DNA of 64,000 bases from Nitrobacter winogradskyi Nb-255 (GTDB taxonomy: Bacteria; Pseudomonadota; Alphaproteobacteria; Rhizobiales; Xanthobacteraceae). The notes under the pieces were generated by a model. That model saw nothing but the letters and a program-made list of their open reading frames with translations, did not search any database and was not told where the DNA came from. Within the stretch, counting starts at the first letter, position 1, and each line of letters begins with the position of its first letter. Shown here in pieces: positions 1 to 10,658 of the stretch. Where the stretch lies: assembly GCF_000012725.1 (NCBI RefSeq), contig NC_007406.1, forward strand, positions 1 through 64,000, in the 5' to 3' direction. Position numbers and translations under genes: made by a program.

Positions 1-566
1 TCCATGTGATGGCGAATGGCAACTCATAGCAACATGAGAGCGGATGTTTCATGCCGAAATTTCTCGTCTGCAACGTTGACCTCAAACGTTGCCCGCGAGA
101 GACACGCTTCGGCCATGCCCCCATCTTCCCCGACGAGAGCGGGCGAGTTGACCTAGTGGGTTGTTGACCTGGTGAGTTAGAGTGCGGGCGTAGCGATCCG
201 AGGGCTTCGGCGTCGGATTTGCAGACTGAATTGAAATTGATGTGAGAGGACATCTCGGCGCGGTCCGTCGCAGCGAGGAGGGGATTTATGTCAAACAAAA
301 ACAACACTCATTCATGGAATTATCTCACTGACGTTTTCCCGAGCACGACGACATTCTTGCGCGCTGTCACGCAATCCGCGGCCGGATCATCGAGCCGCTG
401 CTGACCCCTTCTTCGCTTTGTTTTCAGCCCTCCGAATCGCTTACGGTTCTCAGCCGAACGATGGGTCATGACTGAACGAGCGCACGGAAGGATCACGGCG
501 AACGCTTGATCTTCAACAGAGCAGTCGCATCGCAACAACCTTTAACCAGAAAAGTCGTCACAAGAC
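1..566. other. Region upstream of dnaA, no gene seen
   Basis: No convincing gene lies here; the one short antisense reading frame (320-538) lacks recognisable features. I see no canonical DnaA box (TTATCCACA or its complement), so I do not call an origin. The stretch holds three copies of the octamer GTTGACCT (at 75, 147 and 163), two of them inside a 16-bp tandem repeat, and becomes A+T-richer at about 285-335, the likely dnaA promoter side. Confidence 0.6.
147..178. repeat. 16-bp tandem repeat, two copies, upstream of dnaA
   Basis: GTTGACCTAGTGGGTT (147-162) is followed directly by GTTGACCTGGTGAGTT (163-178), with 14 of 16 bases identical. A further GTTGACCT occurs at 75-82. Tandem 8-mers in front of dnaA could be binding sites for a regulator, but nothing here identifies one. 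Confidence 0.7.
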
Positions 567-1994
567 ATGTCAGACACGGAACAGGAGCGCTGGTCGCGGG
601 TGAAGGGTCGATTGCGATCGACCGTGGGAGAGGACATCTATTCAAGCTGGTTTGCGAGAATGGATCTTGAAAGCGTGCATGGCGAGAGCGTTCGCCTGTC
701 GGTCCCGACCCGGTTTCTGAAAAGCTGGATCCAGGCGCACTACGCCGAGCGCGTGCTGTCCTGCTGGCAAGCTGAATTACCGGACGTTCACCGGATCGAT
801 CTCACCGTGCGTTCGGCCATGCGCTGCGCCGCGCCGGTCCGGGAAGCGCCCGCGACCGATGCGCGCCACCCCGAACGCAGCGAAGGCCGGAACGGCGTTG
901 AGTTGAAAACGGTTGCGACCGCGCCGGCGTCCGCCAACCATGACGCGCTCGGCGGCTCGCCTCTCGACCCGAGGCTGACGTTTCAAAGTTTCGTCACCGG
1001 CCGCTCCAATACGCTGGCCCACGCGGCGGCGCGGCAGGTCGCCGAAGGCCGGCGCGGCGACAGCGTGATGTTCAACCCGCTCTACATTCACGCCGGCGTG
1101 GGCCTTGGCAAAACGCATCTGCTGCAAGCCGTCACATGGGCGGGAAACGCAGGCACGGAGCGCAGGGTGCTCTACCTGACGGCGGAGAAGTTCATGTATG
1201 GCTTCGTCGCCGCGCTGAAGACGCAGACGGCGCTCGCCTTCAAGGAAGCGCTCCGCGGCATCGACGTTCTGGTCATCGACGACCTGCAGTTCCTGCAAGG
1301 CAAATCGACCCAGGCTGAGTTCTGCCACACCTTGAATGCGCTGATCGATGCGGGCCGCCAGGTGGTCATTGCAGCCGACCGGCCGCCGTCCGATCTGGAA
1401 AGCCTCGACGATCGCGTGCGGTCGAGACTCGCCGGCGGGCTCGTGGTCGAAATGGGATCGCTCGGCGAGGAGCTTCGGCTCGGCATCCTGCGGTCGCGGG
1501 TTGAAGCCGCCCGAGTCCACCACGCCAGTTTCGACGTGCCGGAGCCGGTCCTGGATTACCTCGCGAAAGCGATCACGCATAACGGCCGCGACCTCGAAGG
1601 CGCGATCAACCGGCTTCTGGCGCACAGCAAGCTCAACGCCCAGCCGGTCACGCTGGAAATGGCCGAGCGCGAGGTCCGTGACCTGGTCCGTCCGCAGGAA
1701 CCCCGGCGCATCAAGATCGAGGACATCCAGCGGGTCGTTGCGCGGCAGTACAATGTAAGCCGCTCGGACCTTCTGTCCTCGCGCCGCACCGCCAACGTGG
1801 TGAGGCCGCGGCAGGTCGCGATGTATCTGGCTAAAACGCTGACGTTGCGTTCCCTGCCCGAGATCGGCCGCCGGTTCGGGGGCCGGGATCACACCACCGT
1901 GCTGCACGCCGTGCGCAAGATCGAGGCGCTGGTGTCGAAGGACACGACGCTCTCCGACGAGGTCGAACTGCTGAAACGCCAGTTGCAGGAATAG
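567..1994 (+). CDS. dnaA: Chromosomal replication initiator protein DnaA
   Basis: Binds DnaA boxes at the origin and opens the duplex as an ATP-dependent oligomer. 475 residues, a normal length. Domain I is at about 1-85. A short variable linker (about 90-130) holds the peptide RHPERSEGR. The AAA+ domain has Walker A GVGLGKTH and Walker [10 protein letters not shown]. The C-terminal domain IV carries the DnaA-box signature [11 protein letters not shown]. The ATG at 567 places domain I correctly. It heads the dnaA-dnaN-recF-gyrB series, all on the same strand. Confidence 0.98.
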   Translation: MSDTEQERWSRVKGRLRSTVGEDIYSSWFARMDLESVHGESVRLSVPTRFLKSWIQAHYAERVLSCWQAELPDVHRIDLTVRSAMRCAAPVREAPATDARHPERSEGRNGVELKTVATAPASANHDALGGSPLDPRLTFQSFVTGRSNTLAHAAARQVAEGRRGDSVMFNPLYIHAGVGLGKTHLLQAVTWAGNAGTERRVLYLTAEKFMYGFVAALKTQTALAFKEALRGIDVLVIDDLQFLQGKSTQAEFCHTLNALIDAGRQVVIAADRPPSDLESLDDRVRSRLAGGLVVEMGSLGEELRLGILRSRVEAARVHHASFDVPEPVLDYLAKAITHNGRDLEGAINRLLAHSKLNAQPVTLEMAEREVRDLVRPQEPRRIKIEDIQRVVARQYNVSRSDLLSSRRTANVVRPRQVAMYLAKTLTLRSLPEIGRRFGGRDHTTVLHAVRKIEALVSKDTTLSDEVELLKRQLQE

Positions 1995-2210
1995 GCGCGG
2001 AGCGGGAAAAATCCTTCCGGAAAAAGCCGGACCATGGCGAACCACAGGGGCTTGCGCAGGAAGCACTTCCGCGTCACCTTACGGCCCCGCCGGATTTAGG
2101 CGATATCAGCCTTGAGCTTCGAGGCATCGCTTGAACTCCGAGGTCTCGGCGCCGCGAGTCCTCGCGGCATTTTCAGCACACGACCTGAACCTGGATCGGA
2201 CGGATTTGCA

Positions 2211-3329
2211 ATGAAGGTCACCGTCGAACGCGCGCAACTGCTGAAATCGCTCGGCCACGTCCATCGCGTTGTCGAACGGCGGAACACGATTCCGATCCTG
2301 GGAAACGTGCTGGTCCGCGCCGAGAACGCCAAGCTGTCGCTGAAGGCGACCGATCTCGATCTGGAGGTGACGGAAACGCTGGCGGCGGAAACCGGCACTG
2401 TGGGCTCGACCACGGTTCCAGCGCATATGTTCTACGACATCATCCGCAAGCTGCCCGATGGCGCGCAGATCGTGCTGGAAGGCGATGGCGACCGCTCGGT
2501 TCTGACGATCCGCGCCGGGCGCTCCCGCTTCACCCTGCAGACGCTGCCGGAGAATGATTTCCCCGATCTCGCGGCCGGCGAGATGACGCATTCTTTCACA
2601 TTGGCCGCGGCAGACCTGAAGCGGCTGATCGATCGTACCCAGTTCGCGATCTCGACCGAAGAGACCCGCTATTATCTCAATGGCATCTACCTGCACGGCG
2701 CGGGCACCGCAAACAACGCGACGCTGCGCGGCGTCGCGACCGACGGTCATCGCCTAGCGCAACTCGATCTCGCTTTGCCGAAGGGCGCCGAGGGAATGCC
2801 CGGCGTCATCATTCCGCGCAAGACGGTCGGCGAGGTGCAGCGGTTGATCGAGGATAGCGAGGCCGAGATCGGAATCGAACTGTCGCAAGGCAAGATCCGC
2901 TTCACCCTCGGCAACGTCGTGCTGACCTCCAAGCTGATCGACGGCACCTTCCCGGACTACGGCCGCGTGATCCCGCAGAACAACGACAAGGAACTGGTCG
3001 TCGACAAGAAGGATTTCGAGGCCGCGGTAGATCGCGTCTCGACGATTTCCAGCGAGCGCGGCCGCGCCGTGAAGCTGGCGCTGTCAGCGGGCAAGCTCGT
3101 TCTGTCCGTGACCAATCCCGATTCCGGCAGCGCCACCGAGGAGCTTGAGGTCGAATACGCCTCCGACGCACTCGATATCGGATTCAATTCACGCTATCTC
3201 CTGGATATCGCCGCGCAGATCGAGGGCGAAGCCGCGGTGCTGAAGCTCGCCGATCCCGGATCGCCGACGCTGGTGCACGACAGGGATTCCAGGGGCGCGC
3301 TCTACGTCCTGATGCCGATGCGGGTGTGA
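2211..3329 (+). CDS. dnaN: DNA polymerase III beta subunit (sliding clamp)
   Basis: Ring-shaped processivity clamp for DNA polymerase III and partner of many repair proteins. 372 residues, the family length, with three clamp domains (N-terminal MKVTVERAQLLKSL, C-terminal end LYVLMPMRV). The frame is open further upstream to 2112, but the family begins at the ATG at 2211, giving a 216-bp gap after dnaA. Same strand as recF and gyrB. Confidence 0.98.
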   Translation: MKVTVERAQLLKSLGHVHRVVERRNTIPILGNVLVRAENAKLSLKATDLDLEVTETLAAETGTVGSTTVPAHMFYDIIRKLPDGAQIVLEGDGDRSVLTIRAGRSRFTLQTLPENDFPDLAAGEMTHSFTLAAADLKRLIDRTQFAISTEETRYYLNGIYLHGAGTANNATLRGVATDGHRLAQLDLALPKGAEGMPGVIIPRKTVGEVQRLIEDSEAEIGIELSQGKIRFTLGNVVLTSKLIDGTFPDYGRVIPQNNDKELVVDKKDFEAAVDRVSTISSERGRAVKLALSAGKLVLSVTNPDSGSATEELEVEYASDALDIGFNSRYLLDIAAQIEGEAAVLKLADPGSPTLVHDRDSRGALYVLMPMRV

Positions 3330-3364
3330 GGAATCTCTCGGATCGCGAGGTCTCCAATTTCGCT

Positions 3365-3383
3365 CTCTCCCCTTGCGGGAGAG
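3365..3383. repeat. Short interspersed palindrome (CTCTCCC-CTTGC-GGGAGAG)
   Basis: A perfect 7-bp stem with a 5-base loop between dnaN and recF. The same hairpin, with longer arms, recurs at 42249-42271, and a degenerate form is near 36227. There is no T-run, so it is a REP-like element and not a terminator. Confidence 0.7.
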
Positions 3384-3402
3384 GGAAATATTGCCCGGCG
3401 TC

Positions 3403-4548
3403 ATGATTCCCTCCCGCGTTCGCCGCCTGAGCCTCACCCACTTCCGCAACTACCGCGCCGCGACGTTCGAGACGCGCAGCAACATGATCGTGCTGGTCGG
3501 ACCGAACGGTGCCGGCAAGACCAATTGCCTCGAAGCCATTTCGCTGCTGTCGCCGGGACGCGGATTGCGTCGCGCGACACGCGACGACATCGCGGACAAC
3601 ACCGGAGACGGCTCCTGGGCGGTGTCGGCCGAGATGCAAGGCGCGCTCGGCCTTGCGACGCTCGGCACCGGCATCGACGCGCCGGGCAATGAAGCGGCTC
3701 CAAGCGGCCGGCGCTGCCGGATCGACCGCGAGCCCGTCGCATCGGCCGCCGCGTTCGGCGACCATCTGCGCATGGTCTGGCTGACGCCCTCGATGGACGG
3801 CCTGTTCACCGGGCCGGCGTCGGACAGGCGGCGTTTCCTCGACCGTCTGGTGCTGGCGATCGACAGTGAACACTCCGGCCGCGTCTCGGCGCTGGAGCGC
3901 AGCCTGCGCTCGCGCAACCGCCTGCTGGAAATGCGTCACCACGACGATCTCTGGTGCGAGGCCATTGAGCGTAAAACCGCCGAGCTTGCGGTCGCGGTCG
4001 CGGCGATGCGCGCGCAGACCGTGACGCGCCTTACGGCCGCGCTGGAGGCGCGCGGCGGGGGCTCCTCATTCCCCGCGGCAAGCATCCACCTCGACGGCTG
4101 GATGGAGAACGCGCTGCTGACCGAGCCGGCCACTGTGGTGGAGGATCGCTACCGCGAAATCCTGCGCGCCAGCCGCCCTCGCGACGCCGCCGCCGGCCGC
4201 ACGCTCGAAGGCCCGCATCTCACCGATCTGGAGGTGATCTATGCGCCGAAGAACATGCCGGCGAAGGAGGCCTCCACAGGCGAGCAGAAGGCGCTCCTGA
4301 TCGGCCTGGTGCTGGCCCACGCCCGCCTCGTGGCCGAGATGACGGGCATCATCCCGCTGCTGCTGCTCGATGAAGTCGTGGCTCACCTCGATCCCGACCG
4401 CCGCGGCGCGTTGTTCGGCGAGCTTGCCGGCCTCGGCGCCCAGGTCTGGATGAGCGGCGCCGACCCGGCCGCCTTCGCCAACCTCAGTGCCGGCAGCGAA
4501 ACCTTCAGGGTGGACTCCGGCCGGATCACGCGCGAGCCGCCCACGTAA
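3403..4548 (+). CDS. recF: DNA replication and repair protein RecF
   Basis: SMC-like ATPase that helps load RecA at single-strand gaps with RecO and RecR. 381 residues. Walker A GPNGAGKTN lies near residue 30, the ABC-type signature is in STGEQKALL, and Walker B is LLLLDEVVAHLD. The start MIPSRVRRLSLTHFRNYR matches the family N-terminus; the open frame runs 30 bases further upstream into the palindrome at 3365-3383, which I exclude. Follows dnaN. Confidence 0.96.
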   Translation: MIPSRVRRLSLTHFRNYRAATFETRSNMIVLVGPNGAGKTNCLEAISLLSPGRGLRRATRDDIADNTGDGSWAVSAEMQGALGLATLGTGIDAPGNEAAPSGRRCRIDREPVASAAAFGDHLRMVWLTPSMDGLFTGPASDRRRFLDRLVLAIDSEHSGRVSALERSLRSRNRLLEMRHHDDLWCEAIERKTAELAVAVAAMRAQTVTRLTAALEARGGGSSFPAASIHLDGWMENALLTEPATVVEDRYREILRASRPRDAAAGRTLEGPHLTDLEVIYAPKNMPAKEASTGEQKALLIGLVLAHARLVAEMTGIIPLLLLDEVVAHLDPDRRGALFGELAGLGAQVWMSGADPAAFANLSAGSETFRVDSGRITREPPT

Positions 4549-4802
4549 TGCCATAGGAACCGCTCGGGACGGGAGCTGGAGAATCCCGCAGCTTTCGTCC
4601 CCGAGGCGACGGCTCCGATGGTTGCGAATCGCGATGTGGGAAGCTTCGCGAATCGCCTGTTTCCGCCCTTGAAAAACTCCACAAAAATACCATTTATTCA
4701 ATATCTTACGTGGCACAACTTTGCGCTAGTCGCGGTGCCGCTTTCGTGCCAGAAATAGACTTCTCAGCCGCATCGACCGCGTCTGTCCCGGGACACCTCT
4801 GA

Positions 4803-7253
<2,451 letters not shown>

Positions 7254-7302
7254 GCCGGCGACGCCTCACCTTCCCTCAAAAAAGCGGTAGCGCTCGCGAC
7301 AG

Positions 7303-7869
7303 CTATCGGATGACGCCGGAGGTGAAGCCGGGTCTGCGATGCGGCGGCTTGATTTCCTTTTTCAGGAAACATCGCGCGGCTTTGCCAGCGTATCCCGGCC
7401 GCGCATAGGTCCAGGCCCGGCACTTGCTATCGGCATCGCAGGCATGCCTGCAAACCTGATCGGCGTCGGCTCTCTCGTCTTTCCTGATCTCGAAATTGCG
7501 ATAGTCGCCGCCCGAGCGATCGGTGGAGGTTTCCACCGGGCCTATCCGTCGCTCGATCACGCCCGCGCCGCGGACACCGGACACGCAGCACCGATTCGCG
7601 ATCCGCTGGGGCACGGCGTTCTTGAGCCAGCATACCGCGGTTTCCGACCGTTCATTCGGATAGCTGAAGCTCCAGGCGCGGCAACGGCGGTCGCGTTCGC
7701 ATGCCAGGCCGCAATCGACCGGATCGCCCGACCGCAGCGGCACCCGCAGATAGTCGGCGCCGGGCCGGTCAAAATTGACCTGAGCACTGGCCGGACGCAC
7801 CGCCGGAACAGAGCTCCACAACAGCGCGGCCAGCAGAACCAGGCCCACCTTCAGTGCATGGACTTTCAT
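7303..7869 (-). CDS. Secreted protein with two PAN (apple-like) domains
   Basis: 188 residues. A signal peptide (MKVHALKVGLVLLAALLWSS, then an Ala-Ser-Ala-type cleavage region) is followed by two repeats of a PAN_4-like module. Each begins DRxGxDYxxF or DRPGADYLRV and contains C-x3-C, then CRAWSF or CRAWTY, then CWLK or CFLK. PAN modules bind protein or carbohydrate in the periplasm or outside the cell; the ligand is unknown. I start at the ATG at 7869, at the signal peptide; the frame is open to 7923. Convergent with gyrB, 49 bp apart. Confidence 0.8.
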   Translation of the reverse strand: MKVHALKVGLVLLAALLWSSVPAVRPASAQVNFDRPGADYLRVPLRSGDPVDCGLACERDRRCRAWSFSYPNERSETAVCWLKNAVPQRIANRCCVSGVRGAGVIERRIGPVETSTDRSGGDYRNFEIRKDERADADQVCRHACDADSKCRAWTYARPGYAGKAARCFLKKEIKPPHRRPGFTSGVIR

Positions 7870-8127
7870 CACCTGCCGTAAAGCAGCGCATCCCCAACGA
7901 GGACGTGCGCGGATAGGAGTCATTAAATCGCGCCCTCAATGTACGTTGGATGAACAACCGCAAGCCGCTGACCCGATGATACCCCGATTCGGCGGAGTCG
8001 ATCGCTTCGAACCTGCGAAGCAACGGATGCGTCATCGCCAGCCGTTCCTCCGCAGTTCGTGATGCAAACCTCCTCTGTAGCGCTCCAAGCAAACACGTCG
8101 TGCGGCTTGAGCTTGGTGACCCGCCGC

Positions 8128-8196
8128 CCGCGTGAAGAAAACGCGTCAAAATAAAATCATCGATCCCCGCTCTGATTCCATCAGAAGCGAAATGCT
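8128..8196. repeat. Left part of mosaic intergenic repeat, cut by the IS element
   Basis: Carries the module gcgtgaagaaaacgc, then tctgattccatcagaagcg and tgctctag. The same modules occur in full at 31892-32016 and about 54954-55059. The other half (agcatgatccgatc...) resumes at 9055 beyond the insertion element. The rest of 7870-8127 holds nothing I recognise. Confidence 0.7.
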
Positions 8197-8213
8197 CTAG
8201 GCCGGATCGACAT

Positions 8214-8762
8214 TCACGGCAGCCAGATCAGGGCTGCGGCCAGGTGAACGAAGCCCGTGAAGTGAACGGTTCGCCTGTCGTAGCGGGTGGCGAAACGGCG
8301 GAAGTGCTTGAGACGGTTGAAGCAGCGCTCGATGCGGTTGCGGTGCTTGTAGAGACCGGCGTCATGCGGGATGATGATTTTGCGCGTCCTGTTTGAGGGG
8401 ATCACCGCTTCGGCGCCCATGCCGGCGATGAGTGCACGCAAGGCGTTGCTGTCATAAGCCTTGTCGGCCAGCACGGCGTCCCCGGCCTGGGCTTCGAGCA
8501 GCGCGGGGGCTTGTGTGACGTCTCCGACCTGCCCGGCGGTGACGATGAAACGCAAGGGTCGGCCCAGCGCATCGGCGAGCATGTGGACCTTGGTGGTCAG
8601 TCCACCTCGGGAACGCCCCAGCGCCTGATCCTTGGCCCCCCTTTTCCGGTAGCCGCCTGCTGATGGGCTCGAACGATGGTTGAGTCGAGCATCAGATACT
8701 GGTTGTCGCGATCGGCTGTCAGGGTGGAGAACACCCGTTCCCACACACCGGCATGGCACCAC
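8214..8762 (-). CDS. IS5-family transposase, C-terminal frame (orfB)
   Basis: Catalytic C-terminal part of the same transposase. The homologous part begins near 8645 with AKDQALGRSRGGLTTKVH. VLADKAYDSNALR holds the second catalytic Asp, and RIERCFNRLKHFRRFATRYD holds the catalytic Glu of the Y-(2)-R-(3)-E-(6)-K motif. Sequence before 8645 is the out-of-frame image of orfA. All DDE residues are present, so the element may be active if frameshifting occurs. Confidence 0.85.
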   Translation of the reverse strand: MVPCRCVGTGVLHPDSRSRQPVSDARLNHRSSPSAGGYRKRGAKDQALGRSRGGLTTKVHMLADALGRPLRFIVTAGQVGDVTQAPALLEAQAGDAVLADKAYDSNALRALIAGMGAEAVIPSNRTRKIIIPHDAGLYKHRNRIERCFNRLKHFRRFATRYDRRTVHFTGFVHLAAALIWLP

Positions 8763-8971
8763 CTGCTGAACCGCCGATGCACCGTCTTCCAGCGACCATA
8801 GCGCTCCGGCAGGTCACACCAGTGCGCGCCGGATCGCAGCACCCACAGGCAGCCGTTCACAAACAACCGATTATCCGATCCCGTCCGTCCCGGATCAGAG
8901 GCCTTGCCTGGCAGCAACGGTGCAATCTTCGCCCACTGATGATCGCTCAGCTCATACCGCTTGATCCCCAT
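8597..8971 (-). CDS. IS5-family transposase, N-terminal frame (orfA)
   Basis: N-terminal part of a DDE transposase, starting MGIKRYELSDHQWAKI. It has the DUF4096-like region with SGAHWCDLPERYG, then LMLDSTIVRAHQQ, whose Asp is the first catalytic acid. The frame then departs from the family at the A4G6 run. A -1 slip there gives ATGKGGAKDQALGRSRGG, which joins the second frame smoothly, as in IS427-group elements that use programmed frameshifting. Confidence 0.88.
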   Translation of the reverse strand: MGIKRYELSDHQWAKIAPLLPGKASDPGRTGSDNRLFVNGCLWVLRSGAHWCDLPERYGRWKTVHRRFSRWCHAGVWERVFSTLTADRDNQYLMLDSTIVRAHQQAATGKGGPRIRRWGVPEVD

Positions 8972-9054
8972 CGTGCAGCTCCGTGTCAGAATCACGGAAC
9001 CCTATGAATCAGCGATCAGACCGCCTGGGAATCCTGAATGTCGATCCGGCCTAG

Positions 9055-9153
9055 AGCATGATCCGATCAAGTTGAATCGGACCATGCTCTGGAAATGATT
9101 GTCCGGTCGCATTTTCTTGCGGCGAACCGGGTATCCGGTTCGTCAGAAAAGGC
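9055..9153. repeat. Right part of the mosaic intergenic repeat beyond the IS
   Basis: Starts agcatgatccgatcaag, pairs internally with gaatcggaccatgctct, and continues with a degenerate ttcttgcggcgaaccgg module ending aaaggctct. This is the other half of the repeat at 8128-8196, separated by the insertion element. Confidence 0.65.
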
Positions 9154-9184
9154 TCTCACATCACTTCCACCACTTCGGTTCCAG

Positions 9185-9214
9185 TTGATTGCTTTTGATT
9201 GCTTTTGATTGCTT
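9185..9214. repeat. Three perfect 10-bp tandem repeats (TTGATTGCTT)
   Basis: TTGATTGCTT occurs three times head to tail (9185, 9195, 9205), followed by TT. It lies about 75 bp before the universal stress gene, at the end of the repeat region, within reach of its promoter. Confidence 0.9.
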
Positions 9215-9287
9215 TTCCGCAAGCTGCTTGTCGGGGCAGCCTTTGCCGTGGCAGCATGGCGGCGGCTGGTTCAGCACCGGGACATGC

Positions 9288-9782
9288 ATGAGCGCGCAAC
9301 GCCGAAGCTACGAGAGCGGTCACAAGCCGAAATATCTGGTCGTGGTCGATGACAGCGCGGAATGGGATCGTGCCGTTTATTATGCGAGCCGCCGCGCCAT
9401 CCGCGTCGGCGGAGGCATCGTGATGTTGCGCGTGGTGGAGCCGGAAGACCGTAATCAGGAATGGCTCGGCATCGCCGAGGTGATCCGCGCCGAGGCTTAT
9501 GAAGGCGCGGATGCGGCGCTCGACCGCGCCTCCGGCCGGGCCAACGGGATCGCCGCGATCACGCCGGAGCGGATCATTCGCGAGGGCGATCCGCTCGAAC
9601 AAATTCTGGATGTCATCGAGAAGGATTTGGATATATCGATGCTGGTGCTCGCCGCCAGCGGTGGTCCCGAAGGTCCGGGTCCGATCATCACGACGCTGGC
9701 CAAGACCGCCGGGAACTTTCCGATCCCGGTGACGATCGTGCCGGGCACCCTGACGGATGACGCGATCGACGCGCTGTCGTAG
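9288..9782 (+). CDS. Universal stress protein (UspA family)
   Basis: 164 residues forming one Usp domain of Rossmann-like fold: KYLVVVDDSAEWDRAVYYA at the N-terminus, then a central linker, and MLVLAASGGPEGPGPI at the nucleotide-binding end. The usual G-x2-G-x9-G ATP motif is not obvious in that last segment. I start at the ATG at 9288; the frame is open to 9189, but that stretch is repeat-derived. Precise role unknown; the family responds to stress or growth arrest. Confidence 0.85.
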   Translation: MSAQRRSYESGHKPKYLVVVDDSAEWDRAVYYASRRAIRVGGGIVMLRVVEPEDRNQEWLGIAEVIRAEAYEGADAALDRASGRANGIAAITPERIIREGDPLEQILDVIEKDLDISMLVLAASGGPEGPGPIITTLAKTAGNFPIPVTIVPGTLTDDAIDALS

Positions 9783-9783
9783 C

Positions 9784-9958
9784 ATGTTCGTTTCTGACTG
9801 AATCAGGAAGCGAAGCGCTGGATTATTGTTTTGGCGCGTTTTCTTCACGCGAACCGGCATCCCATCCCCGGGTCAAGCCCGAGGACATGCTTCGCTCGAA
9901 AGCGCCATGGAGCATGATCCCGAGCGGTGGGAACCGGCTTCGGATAAGATCACGCCCG
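9784..9958. repeat. Mosaic intergenic repeat with nested palindrome
   Basis: Read on the minus strand it contains the gcgttttcg / gcgaagcatgtcc / cggttcgcgtgaagaaaacgc modules seen at 31892. A palindrome (about 9862-9889) is nested inside, followed by a second module with gagcatgatcccgagcgg and ggataagatcacgc. The 303-bp gap between the stress gene and the NifU-like gene is almost all repeat. A 100-codon frame across it (9826-10128) is not a gene. Confidence 0.7.
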
Positions 9959-10085
9959 ATCCGATCAAAATTGAGGATGCGGCTTCGGCTGCCCTCGCTT
10001 CAACGCCCTTGACCGTGCCTTTGCGATGGCTATCTGCTAGGGGAACCTACGCGCCGGCCTTGAACCGGCGACGACGGAGAGACCG

Positions 10086-10658
10086 ATGTTCATTCAGACC
10101 GAAATTACCCCCAATCCCGCCACCTTGAAGTTCCTTCCGGGTCGCACCGTCCTCGGCAAGGGCACGATGGAGTTCACCAGCGCCAGCACCACCGCCCGCT
10201 CGCCGCTCGCCGTGAAGCTGTTCGCCGTGCACGGCGTCGCCGGCGTATTCTACGGCTCGGATTTCATCACGGTGACGAAAGACGAGGGCAGCGACTGGCA
10301 GCATCTCAAGCCGGCCATCCTCGGCGTCATCATGGAACACTATATGGCGGGTGCGCCGCTGTTGGCGGACGGCGAAGGGTGCAGTGAAGCGAACGCCGAC
10401 AGCGACGTCGAATTCTTCGATGAAGCGGATGCCGAGACCGTGACCTTGATCAAGGACCTGATCGAGACGCGGGTGCGGCCGGGGGTCGCCGATGACGGTG
10501 GCGATATCACCTTCCGCGGCTTCAGGGACGGAATCGTCTATGTGAACATGAAGGGTGCGTGCTCCGGGTGCCCGTCATCGACGGTGACCTTGCGGAACGG
10601 CATCCAGAACCTGCTGAAACACTTCGTGCCCGAGGTCGTCGAAGTACGGCCGGTTTAG
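10086..10658 (+). CDS. NifU-family iron-sulfur scaffold protein (Nfu type)
   Basis: Carries Fe-S clusters to client enzymes. 190 residues: a Nfu N-terminal domain (MFIQTEITPNPATLKFLPG, about 1-90) and a NifU C-terminal domain with GACSGCPSSTVTL, whose Cys159 and Cys162 bind the cluster. This two-domain form is typical of alphaproteobacteria and mitochondria. The ATG at 10086 follows ACGGAGAG, a good ribosome site. It converges with the next gene, overlapping it by 4 bases. Confidence 0.93.
   Translation: MFIQTEITPNPATLKFLPGRTVLGKGTMEFTSASTTARSPLAVKLFAVHGVAGVFYGSDFITVTKDEGSDWQHLKPAILGVIMEHYMAGAPLLADGEGCSEANADSDVEFFDEADAETVTLIKDLIETRVRPGVADDGGDITFRGFRDGIVYVNMKGACSGCPSSTVTLRNGIQNLLKHFVPEVVEVRPV

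Larger units (their letters stand above)
8201..9050 (-). mobile_element. IS5-family (IS427-like) insertion sequence, complete
   Basis: 850 bp bounded by perfect 16-bp terminal inverted repeats: GCCGGATCGACATTCA at 8201-8216 and its complement at 9035-9050. CTAG flanks it on both sides (8197-8200 and 9051-9054), consistent with a target-site duplication at a CTAG target. Two overlapping transposase frames on the minus strand are joined by a run of A4G6 (8636-8645 read on the minus strand). It interrupts a mosaic intergenic repeat and not a gene. Confidence 0.92.

Noticed and set aside
320-538. 72-codon antisense frame upstream of dnaA
   Set aside because: No conserved motif, no ribosome site, and it lies in the likely dnaA promoter.
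1-566. Origin of replication upstream of dnaA
   Set aside because: No canonical DnaA boxes seen by eye, and alphaproteobacterial origins often lie away from dnaA. A GC-skew calculation over the whole chromosome would decide.
777-2066. 429-codon antisense frame opposite dnaA
   Set aside because: Complement of a high-GC coding region; low-complexity Arg/His/Asp composition typical of shadow frames.
9826-10128. 100-codon frame before the NifU-like gene
   Set aside because: Made of mosaic repeat sequence and overlaps the true start of the next gene.
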